From assembly GCA_033558025.1 (NCBI GenBank), contig JAUCEF010000008.1, positions 806,001 through 870,000 on the forward strand: DNA of 64,000 nucleotides, in the 5' to 3' direction. This DNA comes from Phytophthora sp. 'mugwort'. Its lineage: Eukaryota; Oomycota; Peronosporomycetes; Peronosporales; Peronosporaceae. The translations under genes were made by a program, and so were the position numbers. Below the pieces are notes generated by a model. That model was not told the origin of the DNA. It searched no databases and saw nothing but the letters and a program-made list of their open reading frames with translations. Positions 28,255 through 38,689 of this stretch are shown here, piece by piece; position 1 is the stretch's first letter, and the number at the start of each line of letters is the position of its first letter.

Positions 28255-31200
28255 ATGGAGCTGTGCGCGCGAGCAGCACCGAAGCGCAAGCAACATACCA
28301 CATCGACCGACGAGAGCGATAGCGACCTGGAAAACGACGATGCGTGGACACTGCCTTCCGAAGGGCAGTCTGTCTGCAGATCGGATTCCTCCAGCAGTGC
28401 CAACACTTCCAACAACGCGGAAGATGACGGAGAAGGCAGCATTTCCTACCCAGTGATGGTCAGCTCGACAACGACGTCTGCGGTTGAGGTTGTCACTCCT
28501 CCCCTATCGTGCACGCAGTTTTTCCTCTTGGGAGACATTCCACGCATTTTTGGACGACTACATGGCACGAAGCTTTCAGGTTCACGTGTCTGCATAATTC
28601 ATGAAAGTATTGAAACTGACTATAACATGCTGTACAGAGCTTTCGAGTTCGTACAAACAACAGGTCGAAGAACGCAACAAGAAGATTAAGAATGAGAACT
28701 CAAGCGCGCCTCTCATCCCAGTGAGTGGGGTATATACAACAAGACTTTCGTTTGAACGCATGCCGGGTCTTTCAAGTCGCGTGGTCAAGGCAAGCGGCCA
28801 CGTCAAGAGACACGCGGCATCAGATGCAATGCTCAGGTATGCGATTTATCGTGTAGCACGGATAGCTTGCCCGGATGGAATTGGATGGGCTCGGATGAGC
28901 TCAGATGGGACGGTCAACTCAGTTGCTTAATGATGAACTCATGTGTCACCCCTGTGCTGCCTACAGACCAATTCTTGCGTGCGTGTCGAGAAATGGACGA
29001 CCCGATGACCCGATCTTCTCTTGTGCGGCGACTGAAGAATGAGGAAGCAGCGTCGACAACGAGCGCGCAATGGCTGAAGAAGTGGATGGTAGAGTTCTGT
29101 GTGAGTCCGCGTAGCGTGGGTTCCATATTCGTTGAGAAACAACAGGATTAGGTTTGTGAAAGTGCCGTCAGCTGCAACTAAATGTTTCTGACATCTACCT
29201 GATCTTGATCTTGTCTATCTAGAAAATTACAACCTGCATCACGTTCAGACGAAGCTGATGCGTGAAATGTTTCATCGCTTTCCTGAGGTCGTGCTTATTG
29301 ATGCTACCCATGGTACCAACGCATCGAAGTACAAGGTCTTTTCGTTCATGGTGCACGATGCATTCGGAAAAGGGCAGTTTGTTCAACATGCTGCGCTTCA
29401 AAACGAGCTGATCCCGACGTTGCTAACGACTATTGAAGAGTTCAAGAAAAAAATCCTTCGTGAACGAAGCTTCAGTGCGTCATCGTCGACAAGGATTTTA
29501 CCGAGCTGACGGTGCTCAAGATGGCGCTTCCCAGCGTGGTCATACTGCTGTGTCAGTTCCATGTAATCAAGTACCTTCGGGAGCAAGTCGCATCGGCGGA
29601 CTACGGCCTCTCACCCTGGCAGAAGTCCCAGTATGAAACCTCGTGCCGCTGATGGTCTACGCAAAGACGGAGCGGGAGTTTGCGAAGCACCGGAGCTACG
29701 TGCGGCACATTATCTCGATTGGGACACGATCACGATGTCGGGAGGCGACATTACCAGTTCTCGGAGTGCGATGGGTCTAGATGGGCAAGGTGACAACTCA
29801 TATGGACACATCCCTGATTCAAACGGACGCTCCTCCATCTCGCCCCATCCGGATATGACCCAAAGCACTGTGGATCGGAGCGCTATTCGGGTCGGATCTG
29901 AGAGTGCGCATCCCTTTGAAGCCTACATGGTCAAAAATTGGGACAGCTGCCGCCCAATGTGGTGCGCTTTTAAGCGCCAAAATGCTGTGACACTAGGCAA
30001 CAACACAAACAACCGGATCATGGAACTAGCTTAAGGACACTACGAGCTCCTTAATGGGCCTAGACGAGTGTATTGCGTCTAGCATCTGTTATCAGGGCCG
30101 AAACGAGCGACGTTTTGTGGCTCGGACAGCAAATCGGAATGGTCACAACGCCAAGTATGGTCGTGAGATGTCTCTCGTTGCAAACCTTGTCAGTGAACAC
30201 CGTGCAACTTGATGTACGAGCAGTGCACATGCGTAGTCTACGGCAAGGCGCGGTACTTGTTCTATGAGGCGGTACTAGGTATATTTTTAATCAAGTGTAC
30301 GGTGACGAGAAAGGCCCGGAAGAGCTACCCCTGGAGCTGTCGGCTTCAGACCCGGAGCTGCGTGTGGAAGAGCGACACCAATCCTTGCGTACAGACGCTA
30401 CTGATCCAGAAACCCGACGAGCACATCCAATCCCATCTCAGATGGGCACGTCACCATCTCAAACGGGCATGCCACCTACTCCAATGGAGTCTCGACCGCC
30501 TGACGCACACACAAATACTGTTATACAGCAACTAGAAGCGGAAGATGATAACTTCGTCATAGGATCGCCACTGATGTCACGAGGACGACCTAAGACGTCC
30601 GTGAGGACTGCGAAAAAGAAAAAGAATCGAGCGATCGATATGGCAGAAGATGATTCGGAAATGCACCGCCTGAGCTTGAGCGTCGCAAGTATCGCCGAGG
30701 TATTGCGTGGCTAACCGACGTTCACTTCAGTGGCATCTACCCTGAACAAGTTCAAACTGTTTGTCTTCGAAAAGAAGTTGAGACCTCCGACTGCATCGCA
30801 GATCTTCTAAGTGCCAGCATCGAAGCCTCTAATCCAGCCCGACGTGTGTGTTGTGAGAGTCCTCTCAAAGGACTTGCTTCGCAAGTGTGGCGCGAAAGTG
30901 ACAGCTTTGCAACGATCCACAATGGGATTGCCGAGCGCGACGTTGTTATTAGAGTTTCAGGATTGGTGTGTTCAGCACAACAACTCTGGCAATTATGAAG
31001 AGCTTCCATCGCGCCAATACCGCAGTGCGTGGCGTGGAGAGTGTTGCGAAGTGGATTTAACAATTGACTTCGATATGGGACTCAATCTTGCATTTCAAAC
31101 CCACGAGGACACCGACATGCTTACGAAGCTTCATCAACTTAAGCTACTGTCCAACGAGGTGTCCAACGAGGTGGGTAATTCATCAGTCCGATGATTACAC

Positions 31201-31780
31201 TGATCTAACTTTTGACATGCATGTGTGGTAAGATGGATGTGCTTGACCTTGCGGGCAAAGTCTGTCTTAGCGACGCAAACGATGAGCGCCTTCATGTCAA
31301 AGCTGCTTGGATCAAATCCGAATGTGATCGCGGCGAGCCCAAACATGATCAGTGCTAAGGCCGGGGGCGTCATGGCGACAGACAAGGATGCTGTCTTTTT
31401 TTGGCTCGTCGAACGAGCGCGTCCTCATCCCGGTAAACTGCAACAACAACCACTGGTGCTCTATCATGATTGACTTGTCCACGCGGATCTTGACCTACTA
31501 CGACCCAATGGAGTCAAGCTACAAGCTGGCGGTTCGAGCAGCGGCACAAAAGGTCATTTAACTGATCCCTGGCTGGATGGGTCAGTGTAGGGTGCAAGTT
31601 ATCTCCTCAAGTCTCGGGTACAAACCGACAACTACAACTGCGGTGTGTACGTTCTCTTAGCGCTCAAGATATTCGCCGGAGCGGGATGCCCAGGCTTCGT
31701 CGACAAAAAGACACTTCAGTACTTAAGATACCGATATCTACGACTATGCCTATAAAACACGAGGAACACGACGCATTTTC
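28255..31780 (+). pseudogene. MULE-1: Mutator-like transposase with Ulp1-type cysteine protease region
   Basis: Plus-strand blocks in order are: an acidic N-terminus (28255-28500); a FAR1/FLYWCH-like DNA-binding stretch with SSYKQQVEERNKKIKNENSS (about 28640-28700); and QFLRACREMDDPMTRSSLVR (about 28970-29030). The MULE catalytic core reads MREMFHRFPEVVLIDATHGT then SFMVHDAFGKGQFVQHAALQ (29258-29400), VIVDKDFTEL and LPSVVILLCQFHVIKYLREQ (about 29480-29585). HPFEAYMVKNWD and LGNNTNNRI follow (about 29910-30020), and SLVANLVSEHRATL begins the SWIM region (about 30170). A Ulp1/C48 protease-like part follows: VLIPVNCNNNHWCSIMIDLS with the catalytic His (about 31410-31470), YYDPMES with the Asp, and DNYNCGVYVLLAL with the Cys (about 31630-31665). 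Many frameshifts and stops break it. About 150 bp at 29745-29895 do not fit the protein and may be an insertion. Confidence 0.8.
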
Positions 31781-31980
31781 TTACATATGTCATTGTCCCG
31801 TGACCACGGCTAGAGACGACACAGAAGAAGTTATGCAGTAGATTGACGTGCAGTTGGCAACCAGCCACTTTGATCGTGTCAAGCACTTTTCACTTTCCGG
31901 TTATACATGCTCGAGACGTATAGGCGACATGCATCACTTGATGACAGACACCGGCTTCCAGTAAGATGATTTCAGATGGG

Positions 31981-32068
31981 AGATGTTTATCACTCGAAGT
32001 TATAACGAAGAGCGATTTATTCTTTAGAGCCACAACGAAGGGCATGCGTGCTGATTGGTTGGGCTAGT
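31981..32068 (+). repeat. Left terminal inverted repeat of MULE-2
   Basis: Starts AGATGTTTATCACTCGAAG and includes GAGCCACAACGAAGGGCATG. It pairs with 35105-35192. The two arms differ by scattered substitutions and small indels but align over about 85 bp. Confidence 0.9.
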
Positions 32069-32160
32069 GGTTTCAAGTTTGTTTTTATATCTGAACAAGG
32101 TGTTATTTTTGGGGAGTCGTTTGCTCCATTTCCTCGCTGCAATAACATTCAACAAATACG

Positions 32161-34312
32161 ATGCCGATAGACTTGCTGGCTGTGCATGGCTATAATGACG
32201 TGCAGTTGCATGCTACCTTACAGACTGTAGGTGATGCAGGCGACTTTATAGAAAACTATGCCCTCAACGCTAACATGTCTATCAAGTGTGTCAAGAACTG
32301 CGGTTCGTATAAACGTTGGAACTGCATGAATATTGCCTGTAGCTGGTTTGTCTCTTTTTCGGAAAGACGCGTACGTGAGGCCCCAAAAAATGCAAGCGAC
32401 CTGTTTCCAAGCTATCGCATGCAGGAGAAGGAATGTGGTATATATCCAAGTTTAATCTTTAGCACAAGCAGTACTGTTGTAGTCGAGCTAATCTGACTGG
32501 GGCTCAGCTCATGCGACTACCTGGATTTGAGGCTGCGGTGATTGGGGGTCACAAAACGTCAAAGGCTCGTGTAGTTAGCAGTTTGAAGCGTATTGACGGC
32601 GTCGATGTATCGAACAAGTCGGCAGCATTGTATCGCACAATTCAAGAGACTAAAACCCGAATGGCAACTGATCCTGTGGCTGAATTTAAGGCTTTTCCGG
32701 CGTACTTGACTCGCTTCGCTGAAAAAAAGCCTCGCTCTCACGTATGCTGCCAAGTAGATCGATCAAGTCGCTTTTTCAGATCGTTTCGCTCAGTGGGCCC
32801 GCTCGTGAAAGCACAAGCAATGTTTCTTACTGGAGGGAATGTGACGGGACAATACGAAAAAACGAACACTACAATGGTATATACGTCACGCTTGTTGGTA
32901 AGGACGGCGGCAAGAATATCGTGCCCGTTAGCTGTGGCATTTATCCACAGAGAAAACACCGACAACTTCGTCTGGTTTGTTGCGCATTGCATCGCCGATG
33001 GAATTCGTCTGCACGATCGGCCTACGTTTGTGGACCGTGGTCAGCAGTTGTCGGCCCAAGTTGCGCTCCTTGGCATAGGCTTAGTGATTCATCTTAAATT
33101 TGCGCAGTGCACATTCGATTCAATACGTCGACAAGTTTAAGAAGTTAGACGTGAAGAAGAGCAACGTGAACGACCTAATCATGGCATTGCAGGCGTCAAA
33201 GACAACGTCAGAATATGAGCAAGTTATCGAAACGCTACGGAAGCGATTGCCAGCATCAGTTGTAACTGGAGCAGGCCGCGCCCAAAAGGAAGGGTTTATC
33301 TGGTCGTATTTGCTGAGCATACACCCCACAAGTTGGAGCGTACTCGGAAACAGCTATCTAAATGAGGAAGAAGAACTCTGACTGAGGCGTAGTTGGTCCA
33401 GCGCGGAAAATAACGGTGAGAGATTTCCTCTCTTTGAGGTTCGCCAACTAGCGGTATTGAAGGCGGCAACAAAGGCACGCTGTGGAATCGCTGTCGAAAT
33501 AACCTACCTCTTAAGGCTTTGATGGCGTTCTGCAAGCGGTCGATTGAAATCACTACTAAAGTGAAAACAATTGCGGATGACTGGGTAGCTCGAAACTACG
33601 ACATTACTCTCACACGCTCAAGAGCTCTTCGACCGTGAGAAGAAGCATGTGGCGAATCTCACGGTGATGCAACGTACCGATATTTTACGTCTTCGACACA
33701 TTCGACCGCACTATTGCTTCCAGCGCGGTCATGTTCGAGACGGATATGTCGAAAGGGGCATGCACGCCTTGCAGACCCTCAAAGCAACTAGGTATTCCAT
33801 GTCGCCATATCCAAGCTGTGTTGTTCTTCTTGGAGCGCTTGAATCCAGGTGTGCCGCCGATGTACAATGTACTTCAGTATTTTGATTTGGTTTACGTAGT
33901 TGCCAGCATCAACTCTGCAATAGGTCAGGTAGACATTAGAGTGCCACAAGTGGACATTAGAGTGCCACAAGTGGACAGCTCGGTAGAAATGAGCACCGTC
34001 CTGCCTCCTCAAGGTACCGCAAGGCCGGTGGGTCGCGTAAAACTCAAGCCGCCGACATGGATAGAGATCCGAAACGGTATTTGAGTAGAGGAGAAGAACC
34101 AGCATCGAACCAGCATTGACCAAAACCATGTTAGTCTCGATGGAAATGATGCCAGTCTTCTCGTCGGCGAAGATAACTCAGACGCAATTAATGCGTTCTT
34201 CTCCACTCAGATTTCAGCAAAAGCGGTCGTGAAGAGAGCCAAATACTCTTGCAGCCGCTGTGGTAAACCGGGGCATGAGCGTCGTGACCTGCTCGTCCAC
34301 TGGTCAAGATCA
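32161..34312 (+). pseudogene. MULE-2 transposase (MuDR-like, SWIM and zinc knuckle), frameshifted
   Basis: The N-terminal ORF (32161-32496) has a MuDR/FAR1-type zinc-ribbon region: CVKNCGSYKRWNCMNIACSW. The next block (32511-32740) reads RLPGFEAAVIGGHKTSKARV, a conserved helix-rich region before the catalytic core. The core continues as YNGIYVTLVGKDGGKNIVPV (about 32870-32930) and FIHRENTDNFVWFVAHC (about 32938-32990). DRGQQLSAQVALLG follows at about 33040-33080, carrying the Asp-region. Helical segments fill 33130-33360. A SWIM zinc finger CTPCRPSKQLGIPCRHIQAV occupies 33745-33810 and a CCHC knuckle CSRCGKPGHERRD about 34249-34290. A 21-bp repeat (33929-33970) encodes two VDIRVPQ units. At least four frame changes separate the blocks, so the enzyme is not made from this copy. 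Confidence 0.85.
33929..33970. repeat. 21-bp in-frame tandem repeat in the MULE-2 transposase
   Basis: Two copies of GT(A/G)GACATTAGAGTGCCACAA with one base difference, plus the start of a third. They encode VDIRVPQ twice between the SWIM finger and the zinc knuckle. Confidence 0.9.
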
Positions 34313-34589
34313 TGAAGTTGAAGGAATTGCCATACTTCCGGGTAAGTATATTGTTGGTTGTTGCCCTTTGAAGCTTGCGGAGTGACTACAGATGCGCTGG
34401 AAGCGCTCGGCAGAGATGTTGACGGAGAGTAAAGGATAAAATGATATTAATCTGGATATCCTAAGGAAGGAACGTATACCAAGACGGAGTCGCATTAGAA
34501 GTCACTAACCAGTGCGAGAACAATACATCTTGATACCTGGAAGCTTTCACAACCTTTAAAGTCTTCCTGTAAATCAACACCACGTCAAT

Positions 34590-35007
34590 GAGACAAAGTT
34601 AGCGCAGCCAACGATTTAAATCAGTACGATCTGGAGTTAAACCTTGCATGCATCGGTGCCTTGCTTCATCTTCCAGTCTCGCCGAGAACTCCTCCTTGCC
34701 TCCCTCAACTTTAAACGACACCAAGCCTTGTTACCACACATTTGGTCGCCAACTCACGGGTGCAAACGGCGAAGGTGGATCCTCGAGACGGAAAATTGGT
34801 TGTGAGAAGAAGTGAGAAACACAACGCTTTGTTTTCTCCGTCAAACCCTGTCTTATATTTGTAAAGAACGTTGTGCACTTGAAAGCTAACTCGAGCCGGC
34901 GGTAGATGGTTATATCCACACGTAGAAACGAAGATCCGCCTGGGGAGAAGCTCCGCCTCTGTCAGCTCGATGTTTTCGTCTGTGATGTCAGAAGTAGTAT
35001 CACCCAT
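34590..35007 (-). pseudogene. Antisense accessory ORF inside MULE-2 (98 aa plus frameshifted tail)
   Basis: A minus-strand ORF starts MGDTTSDITDENIELTEAEL at 35007, about 100 nt inside the right TIR, and runs to 34711 through ARVSFQVHNVLYKYKTGF and SLLLTTNFPSR. In another frame, sequence from about 34735 to 34600 continues with coding character (LVSFKVEGGKEEFSARLEDE), indicating a longer gene with one frameshift. I do not recognise the family. It is divergent from the transposase and uses the right TIR as its upstream region. That arrangement recalls the second gene of two-gene Mutator elements or a captured host fragment (Pack-MULE). Both readings are inference. Confidence 0.5.
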
Positions 35008-35104
35008 GGCCCTCGCGTCAAGCTCATCTCCCTTTTAGCTGGCCGAACCATGAACTCCTCGAACTGTTGGCGATCTGTAGCCAATCAAATGAAACTTTCA
35101 GCAA

Positions 35105-35192
35105 CAAGTTCTAACCAGTCAGCACGCATGCTCTTCGTTGTGGCTCTAGAGGATAAATTCGCTCTTCGTTGTGGCTTCGAGTGATAACATCC
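35105..35192 (-). repeat. Right terminal inverted repeat of MULE-2
   Basis: Read on the minus strand it starts GGATGTTATCACTCGAAG and contains GAGCCACAACGAAGAGCATG, matching the left arm. The motif CTTCGTTGTGGCT occurs twice within it (about 35134 and 35163), a short internal repeat. Confidence 0.9.
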
Positions 35193-35201
35193 TCAGATGG
35201 G

Positions 35202-35700
35202 CTCCAGTTGGGATGAGATGGTTTCCAAAATATGGTCCGGATGTGCCGGATGGTGTCAGATGGTCGTGCCGCCTCGTCACATATTTATCTAGATGGGCAC
35301 AGGAACGCGTGCCTATTCCGCGCAGCAAACGACTTAAATTATCATTACATCATCAACAAAATGCATGAGTCAAACGGAATTTATCCTACAGTTGCTGCAT
35401 TTGGACCTCCAGGGTTATCCGTCAGCGGCGAAGCTCTAAGAAGAAGCAGCTGTATTTCATTAATCTAAAAGCACATAGAAATCCGTTTGCACCATTTCAT
35501 GTAACTTTTTAGTGAGCTAACAATTGAGGACATTGTATTATTTAACATCCACTATTAATAGTTCATTTCAATTCGAGTTGGCAAGCATGAAATCGTCAAC
35601 GTCAACATCCAATTTGTATTTATACGCTACAATGTGTAGGAATAAACAAGTCTAGACGGATCCCCCCCACTTCACCGGCCTACAAACGATGATCGTAGAC
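35202..35700. other. Intergenic, downstream of the GH10 gene
   Basis: No gene seen. GATGGG/GATGAG-rich repeats at 35193-35265 resemble patches at 28880 and 40135. The A+T-rich stretch at about 35460-35650 is the probable 3' region of the GH10 gene. Confidence 0.4.
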
Positions 35701-37225
35701 TCAGTCACGAAGGCGGCGGTTGCACTTCTCATGGCTGGTTTCACTGGCGACTTCGGTGTCAGTGCCAGTTCCCGTGTTTTGTGTGTTGCTATTGGTCGTA
35801 GGAGTCGTATCGTTAGGTGGGTTCGCACTCTCCGTTCCAGTATTCCACGACTGCGTGCTGCTTTCGTTCGTAGTGTTATCCGTCTGCCCAGTGCTATCTC
35901 CCTCCGTACCTGCTGAATCCGCACTGCCCTCAGTGGCCGTTGGTTGCGTAGCCGTGGGTTGCGCGGCGCTCGACTCTTCGGTTCCGCTACTGGTTCCAGC
36001 GTTCGAAGTCTGCGAGTTACTGCTGCTCGAGCCACCCCAACCAGCCACGATGCCGTCATACAGAGACTTGCGTACCAGTGGGGAGCCTGCTCCGCCCGGC
36101 TGGTACCACGGCAGAGGCGCCTTGGTGCTCAACCACGAATAGTTGTCGTCGAATCCCCATATCGTGACACCGACGCATTTTTTCACCTCTTTACAGGCCG
36201 CGACCGTGTTCTTGTAGACGTTGGCCTGCTTGGCTTGCTCTTCCGCCGACGGGAAAGACGAGCTTGCACTGACGTCGAGCTCCGTGAGAGCAACATCGAG
36301 GCCAAGAGCCGTGAAGCGCTCCAAATTCGCCACTTGATCGGCAGTTGTAGCCGGATCGGCAAACCCAAAGTGAGACTGGAAGCCAACGCCGTCGACGGTG
36401 ATGCCTTCGTCCATCAAACCCTTGATCATTTTCAACACACCGGTCGACTTGTCGCTGATGGTGTTCGTGTTGAAGTCATTGTAGTACAACTTTGTTTTCA
36501 GACCAAGCGACTTCTTGACTGAGTTGGCAGTCTTGAAGGCCGTCTTCATGAATTCCATTCCCGTTGTCTTGTACCAGAACGAGTCGCGCATCTGCCCGTT
36601 TTGTTCCATGACTTCGTTCGCGACGTCCCATGCGTAACAGGTATCGCCGAAGTGGGTCATCACCTTGGTGATGTGGTTCTCCAGAGCACTCAGCATGTCT
36701 TCTTTGTTGAGACCATGTACCCAATCGGGCGTCTGCTCATGCTGTTCCATACAAAAGTAACGGGTAAGTAGGAGGTTCTCTACAAAAATGCTGATCCATT
36801 GCCTCCTAAAACGTACCCAAAGCAACGTGTGGCATCGGATTTGGGCGCCTGATTCCTTGGCGACAGCGATAATCGCCTCGGCGGCATCGTAGGTAAATTT
36901 GTTTTTCTCGTTCTCAGTAGCATCCCACTACGTCAACAATAACAGAACATTAGCCCTCGAATAATTAATTATACACTGCAGATGCCATGCCACACACCTT
37001 CATTGCGTTACAAGGAGTGATCATGCCAAATTCACCAAGGTCCTTGAGGACTTTGAGTGCGGCAGTATCCTTCAGATCCTGATCCACCGCTGTACCCATG
37101 TACTTGCCCGAAGCCTTGGCCATATCGTGCAGACCACTGGAACCCTTGTATGTGGACTGAACGAGGTCGCCCGTCGCGACTGCGAAGGAACTGGCGCCCA
37201 AGGCGAGAACAAGTGCAAGGTTCAT
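35701..37225 (-). CDS. Secreted endo-1,4-beta-xylanase, glycoside hydrolase family 10 (two introns)
   Basis: The coding sequence on the minus strand is 37225-36998, 36927-36817 and 36741-35701, giving 459 residues. Intron 1 (36997-36928, 70 nt) runs GTGTGTG...ACGTAG. Intron 2 (36816-36742, 75 nt) runs GTACGT...AACAG; it is a multiple of three without a stop, so the frame reads through it. Removing both restores the GH10 blocks CNAMK-WDATEN and CHTLLW-HEQTPDW. The signal peptide is about residues 1-17. The TIM barrel spans about 22-350, with acid/base Glu156 in WDVANEV and nucleophile Glu267 in ALTELDVS. The enzyme cuts the xylan backbone. A Ser/Thr/Gly-rich tail of about 105 residues, lacking a recognisable binding module, ends the protein. 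I chose the ATG at 37225 because a longer upstream frame would bury the signal peptide, and an initiator motif lies 37-50 nt upstream. Confidence 0.92.
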
Positions 37226-37261
37226 TGCTACTTTGAAAACTGGGGATGCGCTGAAGAAGGC

Positions 37262-37275
37262 AAACTGAGAAGTGA
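37262..37275 (-). promoter_or_regulatory. Oomycete initiator/FPR core promoter of the GH10 gene
   Basis: On the minus strand TCACTTCTCAGTTT matches 12 of 14 positions of the oomycete core motif TCATTYYNCAWTTT. It lies 37-50 nt before the ATG at 37225, the usual distance. It supports that start over the upstream in-frame ATGs. Confidence 0.6.
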
Positions 37276-38689
37276 GTCGAGGTTGAGCGTAGATCACAAC
37301 GCGACCGGATAACGCGCGTGATGCTACCGTACTAGTCGCTACTCTACCGTGTCTACTGGATGAACATGCTGAAGCGAACACCCCCTACCTCATGTCACTC
37401 ACGATTCATCTTCCCTAACAACAGTTGTGGCGATTATGGTATGGTGTTTATGGACGCAAATGTACTTGTGGCTGTGACTAGCGTAGAGGTGGACGATTGT
37501 ACGTACTGTACTTTGCACTCATATGTATTATATGTCATAATAGTATGTGTGGAGCGGTCAAAATGACCAATGCTATCAGTTTTACCGTTCGTCTACATGG
37601 ACATGAACCAAGGCAGACCCCTGGACTCGATTATGGTACACCGCGCGCCTAATCTACGAGCGACAACAAGTTCATTCCGCTCTCACTTCTCTGCTGCAAA
37701 TCAAAGATGTACAACGGTACTTTGTTCTTCGCCAGCGTCACTGCTGCTTGTGGGTCCACAATTCATTTAGCCATGCGACAAGAACACGCACTATCCGCTA
37801 AACAAAATGAACAGCATTAATCTACCAGATGGGGGAATGCATTACATGTAAATCGTTGCATATTAGTACCGGTAGTACCGGTAGTGTTGTACACGTTATG
37901 CATTGAATGCTTCGTCCTTTCGAAGACAGGTTGTCGTTGAAGTCGGCGTCGCTAAGACCAGTTCTAGACTCCTCCGTAAGTCTGACATTCCGCTCTTGGC
38001 GACTCTAACTTTGGAAGAGACTTTTTCTTGTAGTCAATGCCAACCGACATCGACACAGATGCGATCGCACATAGAAGGAATACACGGAAATTCATCGTCG
38101 ACATATCTAACTCGTGTTGAGCAAGACAGTTAAGCAAGGTAAAAAAAAGCTAATCTTCACACGTGTTTGAAACAGCGAATGAGTTGTGTGTTGTGTGTTG
38201 GGGGGGGGGGGGTACAATGCACGACAGAAAACCCGCCGTCCCTTTTTCTACCATTAGACTTAACCTTATAGAAGCATGAAAACTTCGGCACATTTGTCGA
38301 CGGTTTTTTTCATATTTATCTGTACCGCGCTGTATAGACAGAGCTTCGGCGTGATGCTCGCCAACCGTTATACAAATGTTGATCCTATGCGCGAGAAATA
38401 TGGGTCAATAGCTCTATACGTGTTAATCGATTCGCAAATACCAACTACTCGATTTGTACATCGGGAGAAGAGAGCGATATTGTTATCAAACCCTCACTAA
38501 AAGCGTCAACCTTATAGCAAGCCCCTTTATTCATCTCCACCGCGGCCGCGCTATCGCTATCGCCAAAGCGGCCTTAGCGCGAAGAAACACATATATTACC
38601 ATTTTAGCGAGGATTATACGCACTCGAAACGCGTCATATCTATCGTCATAATCAAACCGTCGTCTCACTGCAAAAAGCAAGGGCCAGGA
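37276..38689. other. Gene-poor region with a poly-G tract
   Basis: No protein family recognised in 1.4 kb. A TTGTG repeat followed by a run of about 13 G lies at 38185-38212. A short plus frame at 38276-38500 starts with a hydrophobic stretch (TVFFIFICTALY) but has no further support. Confidence 0.45.

Larger units (their letters stand above)
31972..35201. mobile_element. MULE-2: complete Mutator-like element with TIRs and 9-bp target duplication
   Basis: The element spans 31981-35192 (3212 bp). It is flanked by a perfect 9-bp direct repeat TCAGATGGG (31972-31980 and 35193-35201), the TSD length typical of Mutator. Its ends are inverted repeats of about 85 bp. Inside are a plus-strand transposase gene with frameshifts and an antisense ORF near the right end. 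It landed just downstream of the Ulp1 part of MULE-1. Intact ends and a perfect TSD indicate a younger insertion than most neighbours, though its transposase is already damaged. Confidence 0.93.

Noticed and set aside
28255..28940. Serine/aspartate-rich ORF as a secreted effector
   Set aside because: It has no signal peptide and no RXLR or LFLAK motif, and it is continuous with the DNA-binding region of the MULE-1 transposase.
36742..36825. Continuous ORF through the second GH10 intron as coding
   Set aside because: The segment adds 25 residues inside a conserved GH10 block and is bounded by GT...AG. Removing it joins CHTLLW to HEQTPDW as in the family.
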